Positions 16,685 through 24,476 of a stretch of 26,385 nucleotides of DNA are shown here, in pieces. The position numbers and the translations under genes were made by a program. The notes under the pieces were generated by a model. It saw only the letters and a list, made by a program, of their open reading frames with translations. It had not been told where the DNA came from and did not search any database. How positions within the stretch are numbered: the first letter of the stretch is position 1; every line of letters starts with the position of its first letter. Origin of the DNA: Clostridiales bacterium (GTDB lineage Bacteria > Bacillota > Clostridia > Christensenellales > CAG-314); NCBI GenBank assembly GCA_003537755.1, contig DPQS01000054.1, forward strand, positions 27,906-54,290, in the 5' to 3' direction.

Positions 16685-17638
16685 TTATTTTACTTCAACG
16701 CTGTACTTATATTTAATCGTCCCCATTCCCGGTTGGATATTGCTCTGTATAATGGTCGTTTTATCCGCGGACAACTCAAACGTCGAGCCTACAAACAAAC
16801 CCATTTCGTGAGCGGGGATTTCTTTTTCCATATCTTCCCGGCTGTCATAGAACACGATAGCAGAGCCTTTAATCTTGTACAACAGCGTTGCGACGCCTTT
16901 GCCTTTATCGTCTTCTTCGCCCGGGTTTTGATCAAAAGTCGCCGTCACGGAATCTTTATCCGCCGCAAAAACGAGCGTAATTGTTGACACCTTATGATTT
17001 TGTATAAACTGTTCTTCCGTTATTTCCATTTCCGCAAGGAACGCTTGCTTGACGGCTTCGGACTCCCACTCGAAAGTTGCGTCAACCTTATTGAAAGTCT
17101 TGCCCTTGATGTCGGCAGTAGCCCACTTTGCGTAAAGAGTGAACACCCTTGCAGGCATATATGCAAAATCGAATTCCTTGTCGGAAAGCGTTTCTCCGCC
17201 GTCCGCACTTTCGTACCAGCCTGCAAATACAAAGCCTTCTTTGGTGGGAGCGGCAGGAGCCGTGATCGCCGCGCCCGCGCTTGCCTTGACGGGTTGTACC
17301 GCACTGCCGCCTTTGCTGTCAAAGGTTATGGTATATTCTTTTTCGGCGACAAGTTTGTCAATCTTCGCGGTCTTTTCTCTGTGGCAAACCGTGCAGACGT
17401 AAAGCATGGTCCCTTCCTTTTCCGTGGTAGGCTCAACCGTCACGCTGCCGTCGTTCCAGGAGTGCTCGGCTTTGTCTTTGGTTTCCTTGCAGTCCTTGTC
17501 AGCACACGCGTGCCAGTGATGCGTCTCGTTGTTGCTCCATTCTTCCGAAAAATTGTGTTTTACGTCTTTGTTGCAAGCAGCGAGCATGACTATTGTCAGC
17601 ATCAGTATCATAATTGTGAGAAATAATTTTCTTTTCAT
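16685..17638 (-). CDS. Lipoprotein with HWHxC module and one InlB-type B repeat
   Basis: A 317-residue protein with signal peptide and lipobox LAAC (Cys22). ATG at 17638, AAGGAG upstream. Residues about 28-95 hold the HNFSEEW...HHWHACADKDC and YVCTVCHREK elements shared with neighbours. Residues about 101-173 form one clear Listeria-Bacteroides (InlB B) repeat: YTITFDSKGGSAVQPV, FVFAGWY, LYAKW. The remaining 140 residues start IKGKTF and look like a single beta-rich domain of lipocalin-like character; I cannot name it. It starts 80 bases beyond the 1120-residue protein gene. Confidence 0.84.
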   Translation of the reverse strand: MKRKLFLTIMILMLTIVMLAACNKDVKHNFSEEWSNNETHHWHACADKDCKETKDKAEHSWNDGSVTVEPTTEKEGTMLYVCTVCHREKTAKIDKLVAEKEYTITFDSKGGSAVQPVKASAGAAITAPAAPTKEGFVFAGWYESADGGETLSDKEFDFAYMPARVFTLYAKWATADIKGKTFNKVDATFEWESEAVKQAFLAEMEITEEQFIQNHKVSTITLVFAADKDSVTATFDQNPGEEDDKGKGVATLLYKIKGSAIVFYDSREDMEKEIPAHEMGLFVGSTFELSADKTTIIQSNIQPGMGTIKYKYSVEVK

Positions 17639-17718
17639 AGACTTACTCCTTTTTTGATTTTAGTGATTTATTCCAAATCGCCGAAAATCCACGACTTATA
17701 ATCGTTATTTTTTGCTTT

Positions 17719-20700
17719 TTATTGTTTTTTCACGAAAAATCCCTTGATTGTGGCAATTAAGTCTGCAAACGTCTTTTTCTTCACGGCAAACCACAGTACT
17801 GCAAATCCGCCGATTCCTGCGACTGCTACGCTACCGATTACGATACCCGCAATCGCGCCGCCAGGCAGTCCGTCGTTTTCGGCAGGCGGGGTGATTTCGC
17901 CACCGCCCGAAGGCTTATCGCCATATACTGCCGTAAGCGTTGTTGCGCCCGTTACCTTGAAGGTGTAACTCTTGTCGGTGCTGACGATTGCACCGCTTGC
18001 GTCTTTCCAACCTGCGAATACTTTGCCTTCCGCCGGCTCATTTGCCGTTACGGTTACGCTTTCGCCGACAGTAAGTCTGCCGCCGCCCGTGCCACCGACA
18101 ACTGTGACTTCTGCCTTTACGAGTTTTGCTATCGTAAGATCGGCGATCTCCGTTCCGTTTTCGTCAAAGTGTTTTCCGCAGAACGTGCAGTCTTTGTGTC
18201 CTTTCACGCCTTCCGTTTCCTCGGTTGCCGGCACTTCATCTATCCACGCTCCGAACTTGTGTGCTTTGGCAATCACAAGCGTGCTTTCGTCAGTGATAGG
18301 TTTAGTTGCCTCCTTGTCTTCGAACTTCACTTCGCAACCGCTACACTTGTAGTACGGTTTTTTGCCTTCTTTCATGCAGGTGGCATCCTCACCCGGGACA
18401 AGCACCGTATGGTGCGTGACGTGAGCGAGCGCGGGAGCGATTATATATCCGCAGTCGAGACACTTAACCGCGTATTCTTCAGTGGCTTCCGTTCTGTCGG
18501 GGCGGTGCGCCGCCGTATCCGCAGTCTCGTTACAGTTCTTACATTCGTGATAGTGATTATCCTTATTCGCGGACCATTCTGTCTTGAAATCGTGAATTAT
18601 CGTATCCTCGAGCGTGATTTCGGTATTGCAAGCATAGTCCGAAAAGAGCTTGCCGCAAGTTTTTCGTTGACATTCGTAATACGCGATATTGCCGTCTTTC
18701 CCTTCTGAGCAGGGCTTTGCCTCGTGAAGCAAGCGGAGGTGTGCTTTGGGTATCGCGGCGTTTGCTTCGTTCCACGGCAAAGTGCAAGCGGCGTCGAAAA
18801 ATTCCTTTCCGCAACTCTCGCAAACGTACTTGTTTTTTACGCCGTCTTCGGTGCAGGTTTCCGGCTTCCCCGTCTCTTTCAACGTCGTCGCTTCGTGCGG
18901 ACACTCGATTGCTTTATTAAGAGTTATCGTCATCTTAATTTCGGTCGATTCCGCATTTTTGACCATTGTAATTAGCTGACCGCCGGAAATCTCGAGGTCG
19001 CACAGCCACTTTTTAAGAATTATGTTCAGGAAATTTTTCGGATCGTAGAACGGGAATTTTTTACCGTCGGGAGCTTTGACGGTAACGTCCACGTTAGTGG
19101 GAACGCCCTTATAGAACTTCCCTTCTATCAAATTTTGCCAGTTGTCGAGGGTGACTTGCAAACCGTTCTTCTCGGTGATTATAAAATCCTTAGGATCGCA
19201 CCCCGCAATAGGTTGAGGTATATCGAGTTTTATCGATTGAACGTCGCTATCCACTCGCAACAACACGCAGATCGACAAATCTCCGGAAGGGACTATTTCT
19301 TTCTTGAACAATTCGCCGTTTGTCAACGATATATTCAATTCGTCAAGATTTTCAGGGAATATGCAGTTCGTTTGCGGAGTAAACTTATAAATCATCACGC
19401 TATTATGTTCGATAAGTTTTTCACCGCAATCCATTGAGTTGCATAACGTTTCGTTTAAGTCGCGATCTCTCGTCGCCTTGTAAAAATGTTCTCCTCGACC
19501 TATTATGTTTCCTTTGATAACCTTGGGATCGAAAAGTGTTTTATACGACATGCCGACGGAATAATTCGGTATATCCAGCTCGATTTCTTTTATTGTCATA
19601 TCCGCATTGCATTGCGTGCATACGCCGCCCTCGAAAGTGTGAGGGACATAATTACCGTATTCGCAGCCGCAAACGTCGCCGTTGGGGGCGGTATAATCAC
19701 AGGCGGCGCGCTCTTTACAGGTCGCCGTACCCCCTCTCGGGTCGTGCCTCAACGACGTATCTTCTATTCCGCAATATTTGCAGAATCCGAGATGCAGATA
19801 ATTGCCGCCGCCGCTACTGAACGACCTGAATTCGAACTTATGTCCCGTCGGAGCAAGATACTCGCTACCGCACGTCTCGCATATCGCGCCGCTAAGACAG
19901 GTCGCCGTGCCGCCGCTGTGTTTTTCCTTTACGACGTTACCTCTCGCATCCTTTTCAAATTCGCCGCAAGCACAGCAACTCGCATGGTACGAGGGGTCGC
20001 TACCGTAGACCCGATACGTAAAAGCGTGCTTTGCGTCGGGATTACCGAGATCTCCGCACTTCTTACAAGTCGCGTTGCAACCGGGATAGAAATCGTGCTT
20101 TTCGTATCCCGAACCCTTATCTACGGCTACACAAACGCCGGGACAATCGGAAGCGGTACATTGTCTGTATCCGTGATGCTCGATATCGATTTTTCCGTAA
20201 TCGCTCCAGGTATGCTCGTGACCGCCCGATACGGCTGCAATCGTGACGGGAATATCGCAAGTCTGTCCGTCCGACGCGGTTACGGTGACGTACAGCGTTC
20301 CGCCGTCCATAGCGTTGACTGCGGTTATTGCATAGTAACAAATCGATTTCCCTAAGACGTTAGAGAAATCGATAGCCATACCGACGGGAAGATTATTCGC
20401 TTCGTAAGTATAAGGACCAGGCGCGCCTGCGAGCCAAATCCCCGTGTCGGGGGCCATGTTGGTGAGTTCTCCCGATACTTCCGCGTCGATAATGGGTTGT
20501 ACGAAAAACGGATACCCGATAAAAGACATTCCTTTAGATATAATGAAGTCCATTTGTATCTCGGTCGTTATCTTGTTTTGTCCGGCGATATCCCAAAGTT
20601 CTATGTCTTTGCCTTTGCCGAGTTCCGCGCCGAAAACTTTGAGTTTTTGTTTCAGCACCTCTGCTTTACTTGACAAAGCATATCCTGTTTTCGGAGAGAA

Positions 20701-21081
20701 TCGCACTCTGATACAATACGGAACGTTCCGTTCGATAAGTTGATTTTCCACTCTGCTCCAAGGCAACGTATCCGCGTCTTTTTCCCACAACGTTTGTTTT
20801 TGTCCGTTTCTCCATATTGTTGTAAGGGTTGCCGTATAGTTTGCGCCCGCAGGAACTTTGAGCGTTTTTGCCGTTTCGTCCTCAAATTCAAAAGCGGCGT
20901 CAAGAGTATCGCCTACGATTACCTTGTTGAACGCTACGTTCAATGTGTCAATCTCCGTTTCTCCTGCAGCATATGCTGCAAAAGTCGGGCTTGCCATTGC
21001 AATGCCCGGCATAAGCGCAAGGCACATAACCAGCCCCAACGCAAACATAAATATCTTGGTTTTTCGTGTGTTGTGTGTCAT
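17719..21081 (-). CDS. Large cell-surface protein with Cys/His modules and C-terminal membrane anchor
   Basis: A 1120-residue protein. It has a Sec signal peptide with likely cleavage near AYAA (about residue 39) and no lipobox. At the C-terminus one membrane helix (about 1072-1097, GGAIAGIVIGSVAVAGIGGF) is followed by a basic tail; there is no LPxTG, so anchoring is by the helix. Two Cys/His-rich blocks (about 289-495 and 726-1020) contain repeated CxxCG elements and HYHEC, like those of the neighbouring lipoproteins. Between them and at the N-terminus lie beta-rich regions that may be Ig-like. A GW repeat (VFAGWKDASGAI) precedes the anchor. ATG at 21081 has AAGGAG upstream. It is the first gene of the minus-strand surface run, divergent from the solute-binding protein gene. 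Confidence 0.86.
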   Translation of the reverse strand: MTHNTRKTKIFMFALGLVMCLALMPGIAMASPTFAAYAAGETEIDTLNVAFNKVIVGDTLDAAFEFEDETAKTLKVPAGANYTATLTTIWRNGQKQTLWEKDADTLPWSRVENQLIERNVPYCIRVRFSPKTGYALSSKAEVLKQKLKVFGAELGKGKDIELWDIAGQNKITTEIQMDFIISKGMSFIGYPFFVQPIIDAEVSGELTNMAPDTGIWLAGAPGPYTYEANNLPVGMAIDFSNVLGKSICYYAITAVNAMDGGTLYVTVTASDGQTCDIPVTIAAVSGGHEHTWSDYGKIDIEHHGYRQCTASDCPGVCVAVDKGSGYEKHDFYPGCNATCKKCGDLGNPDAKHAFTYRVYGSDPSYHASCCACGEFEKDARGNVVKEKHSGGTATCLSGAICETCGSEYLAPTGHKFEFRSFSSGGGNYLHLGFCKYCGIEDTSLRHDPRGGTATCKERAACDYTAPNGDVCGCEYGNYVPHTFEGGVCTQCNADMTIKEIELDIPNYSVGMSYKTLFDPKVIKGNIIGRGEHFYKATRDRDLNETLCNSMDCGEKLIEHNSVMIYKFTPQTNCIFPENLDELNISLTNGELFKKEIVPSGDLSICVLLRVDSDVQSIKLDIPQPIAGCDPKDFIITEKNGLQVTLDNWQNLIEGKFYKGVPTNVDVTVKAPDGKKFPFYDPKNFLNIILKKWLCDLEISGGQLITMVKNAESTEIKMTITLNKAIECPHEATTLKETGKPETCTEDGVKNKYVCESCGKEFFDAACTLPWNEANAAIPKAHLRLLHEAKPCSEGKDGNIAYYECQRKTCGKLFSDYACNTEITLEDTIIHDFKTEWSANKDNHYHECKNCNETADTAAHRPDRTEATEEYAVKCLDCGYIIAPALAHVTHHTVLVPGEDATCMKEGKKPYYKCSGCEVKFEDKEATKPITDESTLVIAKAHKFGAWIDEVPATEETEGVKGHKDCTFCGKHFDENGTEIADLTIAKLVKAEVTVVGGTGGGRLTVGESVTVTANEPAEGKVFAGWKDASGAIVSTDKSYTFKVTGATTLTAVYGDKPSGGGEITPPAENDGLPGGAIAGIVIGSVAVAGIGGFAVLWFAVKKKTFADLIATIKGFFVKKQ

Positions 21082-21112
21082 AATAGCAACTCCTTATTAC
21101 GTCCGTTTGTTG

Positions 21113-21139
21113 TGTATAATATCTCTTACGTTGTTGCAA
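21113..21139 (-). promoter_or_regulatory. Possible promoter of the surface gene cluster
   Basis: On the minus strand TTGCAA (21139-21134), a 15-base spacer and TATACA (21118-21113), about 32 bases upstream of the ATG. The spacing is short, so confidence is low. Confidence 0.35.
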
Positions 21140-21161
21140 ATGCGAATTGACTTCACCACGC

Positions 21162-21189
21162 TTGTATGATATATTGTATATATCTACAA
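21162..21189. promoter_or_regulatory. Long palindrome in the divergent spacer, candidate operator
   Basis: Arms TTGTA + GATATAT (21162-21166, 21168-21174) and ATATATC + TACAA (21178-21189), with a TGT centre and one bulged T. It lies between the divergent surface cluster and the solute-binding protein gene, where a regulator of both could bind. Confidence 0.45.
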
Positions 21190-21215
21190 CGTTTCCTCTC
21201 GCAACGGCAACGTTT
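21187..21215 (+). repeat. Phased direct repeats CAACGTTT
   Basis: CAACGTTT occurs at 21187-21194 and 21208-21215, 21 bases apart (two helical turns). It follows the palindrome directly. Such spacing suits a regulator bound twice on one face of the DNA. Confidence 0.4.
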
Positions 21216-21250
21216 GAGGTATCGTGAGTATAGCAAAAACACAATGAAAA

Positions 21251-21282
21251 TTCCCCCACCCAAATTTGAAAAAGGTGGGGAA
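21251..21282. other. Imperfect GC-rich inverted repeat in the leader of the solute-binding protein gene
   Basis: TTCCCCCACC (21251-21260) pairs with GGTGGGGAA (21274-21282) with one bulged C and a 13-base A/T-rich loop. On the plus strand an A-rich stretch follows, so it is not a normal terminator for that direction; on the minus strand moderately T-rich sequence follows. It could be a leader structure. Confidence 0.4.
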
Positions 21283-21354
21283 AACCGAAAAAAATCAAAA
21301 AAATTTATAAATCGGGTGAGTAAACGCTCTTGTGCCCGATGACGGGAGATTGAC

Positions 21355-22704
21355 ATGAGATGCAAGACTGAAAAAATTCTTTCATTGTTTATCGTCATTG
21401 CGATGATGCTCGCAACAACCTTTACTTTTTTTGCTTGCGACAAAACCAACTCATTGCTGGACCCTAAAAAACCGACGACTCTTACTATGTGGCACGTTTA
21501 CGGCGAACAGGTCAATTCTCCCATGAACGACATCATTGAGCAGTTCAACTCAACCGTCGGCAAAGACAAGGGCATCATCATAAACGTTACGCTGATGTCA
21601 AACGCTTCGCAAATCGGCAAAAAGTTGAAAGACGCGCAAACAGGCAAGGCGGGTTCCAAGGAAATGCCCGATTTATTCTTTTGCCACTCCGGCGACGCGC
21701 GCAGCCTGGGCACGGACAACCTTCTGAACTGGAACGATTACTTTTCACCGTCCGAACTTGACAATTTCGTCCCCGATTTTTTGAGCGACGGAATGGTAGA
21801 CGACAAACTTGTTGTTTTTCCCGTTTCAAAATCGACTTATATGCTCTTCATCGCGGGCGGAGTTTTTGACAGATTCGCCGCCGCCAAAGATGTTTCGCTG
21901 TCCGACCTCGCAACCTGGAAAGGATTTTTCTCCGTTGCCGAAAAGTATTACGATTGGTCGGGTGGCAAACCGTTCTGCGCAATAGATTATCTGATAAGGC
22001 TTGCAGAACTGTGCGCCATGTCCGAAGGAGAGAATATTTTGTACAAGGACGGCTGGTACGACGCAAACAACCCCGCGCTGACAAATGCATACGAAATGTT
22101 TGCCACGTCTATCGCCAAAGGACACATAGTCGTATCCGATTTGTATTCCAACACGCAGGTTATGACGGGACAGACCTGCGCAGGTATCGGTTCGTCGGCT
22201 TCCGTGCTCTACTACAACGACGAAATCACCTACCCCGACAACACGTCCGAAGCCATGAATCTGAAAGTCTTGCCCATGCCGCAACAGACAGGCAAACAAA
22301 AAGTCGCAACGCAATCGGGCGTCGGGCTTTGCGCTTACAAAACGACCGATATCAAGACCGAAGCGGCAACCGTTTTTGCAAAATGGTTCACCGAAGAACG
22401 CCGTAATGTGGATTTTGTTCTTTCAACGGGTTACATGCCCGTAAGAACGGGGGCTTTTGATAAAATCGGCGACAAATCTTTTAAGTCGGAAGCCTACAGA
22501 AACCTTTATAAGGCACTGACAACAACCGTCGAAACCTGCTCCTTTAAGCAAGAACCGAGTATTGAGGGGTATTACTCCAAAGTGTACGCTTTGTACGAAA
22601 AAATCCGTAACATCCAGAAAACGCTTGAAACCAGATACGAAAAAGGCGAAACTTGCGAACAAATAGTTGCCGACATGGAAGCCGCGCTGTTTAACGTCGG
22701 CTGA
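21355..22704 (+). CDS. Extracellular solute-binding lipoprotein, ABC family 1 type, without transporter partners
   Basis: A 449-residue protein with a signal peptide and a lipobox-like TFFAC (Cys28). ATG at 21355 with GGGAG six bases before it. The mature N-terminus TLTMWHVYGEQVN and the later stretches EMPDLFF, VFPVSKSTYMLF, AATVFAKWFTEE and STGYMPVRTGAF fit the sugar-type family 1 binding proteins (MalE-like, type 2 periplasmic fold). Such proteins deliver ligand to an ABC permease, but none is encoded in the window. The next gene, 27 bases on, encodes a membrane regulator, so the pair is probably one operon and the protein may feed a sensor. Ligand unknown. Confidence 0.88.
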   Translation: MRCKTEKILSLFIVIAMMLATTFTFFACDKTNSLLDPKKPTTLTMWHVYGEQVNSPMNDIIEQFNSTVGKDKGIIINVTLMSNASQIGKKLKDAQTGKAGSKEMPDLFFCHSGDARSLGTDNLLNWNDYFSPSELDNFVPDFLSDGMVDDKLVVFPVSKSTYMLFIAGGVFDRFAAAKDVSLSDLATWKGFFSVAEKYYDWSGGKPFCAIDYLIRLAELCAMSEGENILYKDGWYDANNPALTNAYEMFATSIAKGHIVVSDLYSNTQVMTGQTCAGIGSSASVLYYNDEITYPDNTSEAMNLKVLPMPQQTGKQKVATQSGVGLCAYKTTDIKTEAATVFAKWFTEERRNVDFVLSTGYMPVRTGAFDKIGDKSFKSEAYRNLYKALTTTVETCSFKQEPSIEGYYSKVYALYEKIRNIQKTLETRYEKGETCEQIVADMEAALFNVG

Positions 22705-22731
22705 CAATAAATTGCGGAGCGACCGGAATAT

Positions 22732-24357
22732 ATGAAGTTCATGGATTTCAAAAAAAAGAAAACATCTATGCATCGTAAGCTTTTGTTGTACATGCTTGCG
22801 CTTGTTCTTGCTGTCGTTATGTTTATCGCAACCGGCTTGTTTTTCGTCGGGCAATTTTCTACAACAACGGAAAAATATTCAACCAATCTGACTTTTCAAG
22901 CCGAGTTTTACACAAGACAAATCGAAAAATTTTTTGACGATCTTTCGATGATGAACGAGATGCTTGCAAACGATTCCTCGGCGATAATAGACAATTATCT
23001 GAATGAAAAAGGCATTCATATAAGCGCGCTCAACGATTCTCAATTGTATACGGAGGGCGTGCAGAAAGCACTTTTCCCCAAACTTAAAGAAGAGTTGCTG
23101 AAAGCGGATGCTTCGGGTGCGTTTATAATGCTTGATGCAACCGTAAATACAGGCACAGCCAACTCTGACAAGTCCCGAACGGGATTGTATTTTCAACGCA
23201 GTACCCTTGACCGCACGGACGAAACGCTGCTGCTGTTCAGGGGCAGCGCGGAACTCGGGAGAACAAACAACATAATGCCGCACCGTAAATGGCGTTTGGA
23301 ATTCAAAACCGATTACGTGCAGCAAATAAAAAATTTCTTCAACGAAACAACCGTCAAAGAAAAAAAATCGGTGTTGACCGATATTTTTACGCTTAACGGA
23401 ACAAGCGAAGAAGCAATGGCTTTCCTCTCCCCTCTGTTTGGGGCAGACGGAACGTATTACGGCATTTGCGGGTTTGAAATCTCGAATAACTACTTCAAAG
23501 ATTTCTTTGCTCAACCCACAAGACTGGAACAACTGACCTGCACCTTTTCCAAAACGACAAATGACGGCAAAATAGACTGTGAAAACATATTCTGGGCGGG
23601 AGTTCTCGGCGGCTATTCTTTGAAACCGGGCGGTACGCTTGTTCCTAAAGAAATAAACGGCTCGCTCACCCAGTTCTCGGGCGAAAACACTTTCGTTGCC
23701 GCCAAAAAGGAAGTTGTTATCTGCGATACATCCTACACTCTTGTGGTTATGCAACCGAAAAGCGAATTCGACAAAACCGTTACAGTCAATGTTGTAAGAA
23801 TCGTGTTGGTATGCTTTTTGCTTGTGTTTTCCGCCGTTGTGCTTTGCGTGATTTTTTCGCAAAAATTCGTTTCACCGGTAATAAAAAGCCTTGAAAAAAT
23901 ACGCATGCAGGAACACGGGAAAACAAAATCCGATATTATCGAAATCGACGATTTGTTTGTCTATCTTGCCGAGCAGGACAGGCTACGCGACATCGAAACG
24001 GAAAACCTGAAACGTCAGAACGAAGAACTTGCTATCGTTACCGAAAACCAGACCAGCGAAATAGACAAGCGGCAAACGGAAATCGACCGCCTGGCTTATT
24101 CCCGCAAAAACGAGATAGATCCCGACAACTACGAAGCATTCAAAATCGGGCTGAAAGAACTTACAAAAACAGAAAAAACAATTTTTAACCTCTATCTGCA
24201 AGGCAAAACCGCAAAAGAAATCGCCGATATACTAAATATACGCGAAAGTACGCTCAAGTTCCACAACCACAATATTCTGGAAAAACTCGGCGTATCTTCG
24301 CGCAAACAAATGTTGCGCTACGCAACTCTGCTGAAACAAGAAACGCAGCACGAATGA
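22732..24357 (+). CDS. Membrane-spanning one-component regulator: extracytoplasmic sensor plus LuxR-type HTH
   Basis: A 541-residue protein. Membrane helix 1 is at about residues 17-38. About 310 residues outside the membrane follow, probably a Cache-like sensor, judged only from layout (TM, long alpha/beta region, TM). Helix 2 is at about 351-375 (VVRIVLVCFLLVFSAVVLCV). A cytoplasmic helical stretch (about 400-465, likely coiled coil) leads to a LuxR/GerE helix-turn-helix at about 474-538 (LTKTEKTIFNLYLQGKTAKE, ESTLKFHNHNILEKLGVSSR). There is no kinase or receiver domain, so signal and DNA binding are in one chain. The ATG at 22732 has GCGGAG upstream with loose spacing; ATG 22741 is an alternative. 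Likely co-transcribed with the binding protein. Confidence 0.85.
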   Translation: MKFMDFKKKKTSMHRKLLLYMLALVLAVVMFIATGLFFVGQFSTTTEKYSTNLTFQAEFYTRQIEKFFDDLSMMNEMLANDSSAIIDNYLNEKGIHISALNDSQLYTEGVQKALFPKLKEELLKADASGAFIMLDATVNTGTANSDKSRTGLYFQRSTLDRTDETLLLFRGSAELGRTNNIMPHRKWRLEFKTDYVQQIKNFFNETTVKEKKSVLTDIFTLNGTSEEAMAFLSPLFGADGTYYGICGFEISNNYFKDFFAQPTRLEQLTCTFSKTTNDGKIDCENIFWAGVLGGYSLKPGGTLVPKEINGSLTQFSGENTFVAAKKEVVICDTSYTLVVMQPKSEFDKTVTVNVVRIVLVCFLLVFSAVVLCVIFSQKFVSPVIKSLEKIRMQEHGKTKSDIIEIDDLFVYLAEQDRLRDIETENLKRQNEELAIVTENQTSEIDKRQTEIDRLAYSRKNEIDPDNYEAFKIGLKELTKTEKTIFNLYLQGKTAKEIADILNIRESTLKFHNHNILEKLGVSSRKQMLRYATLLKQETQHE

Positions 24358-24400
24358 CGTAACGAATCAGGCATATTTTTCGCCGGATACAGGTAATTTG

Positions 24401-24429
24401 TTGAAAATGTTGAAAAAAGATGTTATTAT
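24401..24429 (+). promoter_or_regulatory. Sigma-A type promoter for the ADP-ribosylglycohydrolase gene
   Basis: TTGAAA (24401-24406), a 17-base spacer and TATTAT (24424-24429). Start of transcription is expected near 24436, about 40 bases upstream of the chosen ATG. Confidence 0.6.
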
Positions 24430-24442
24430 TCAATCAACATCT
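24418..24442. promoter_or_regulatory. Inverted repeat over the -10 and start site, candidate operator
   Basis: AGATGTT (24418-24424) and AACATCT (24436-24442) are perfect 7-bp arms around an 11-base centre. The left arm abuts the -10 element and the right arm covers the expected start site, a typical repressor position. The binding protein is unknown. Confidence 0.45.
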
Positions 24443-24476
24443 ACACTAATATGCAAAAATGAAAGGATTGAAGTAT

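Noticed and set aside
19486..20355. Plus-strand open frame of 289 codons opposite the 1120-residue surface protein
   Set aside because: Composition mirrors the minus-strand gene, with no ribosome site and no recognisable domain.
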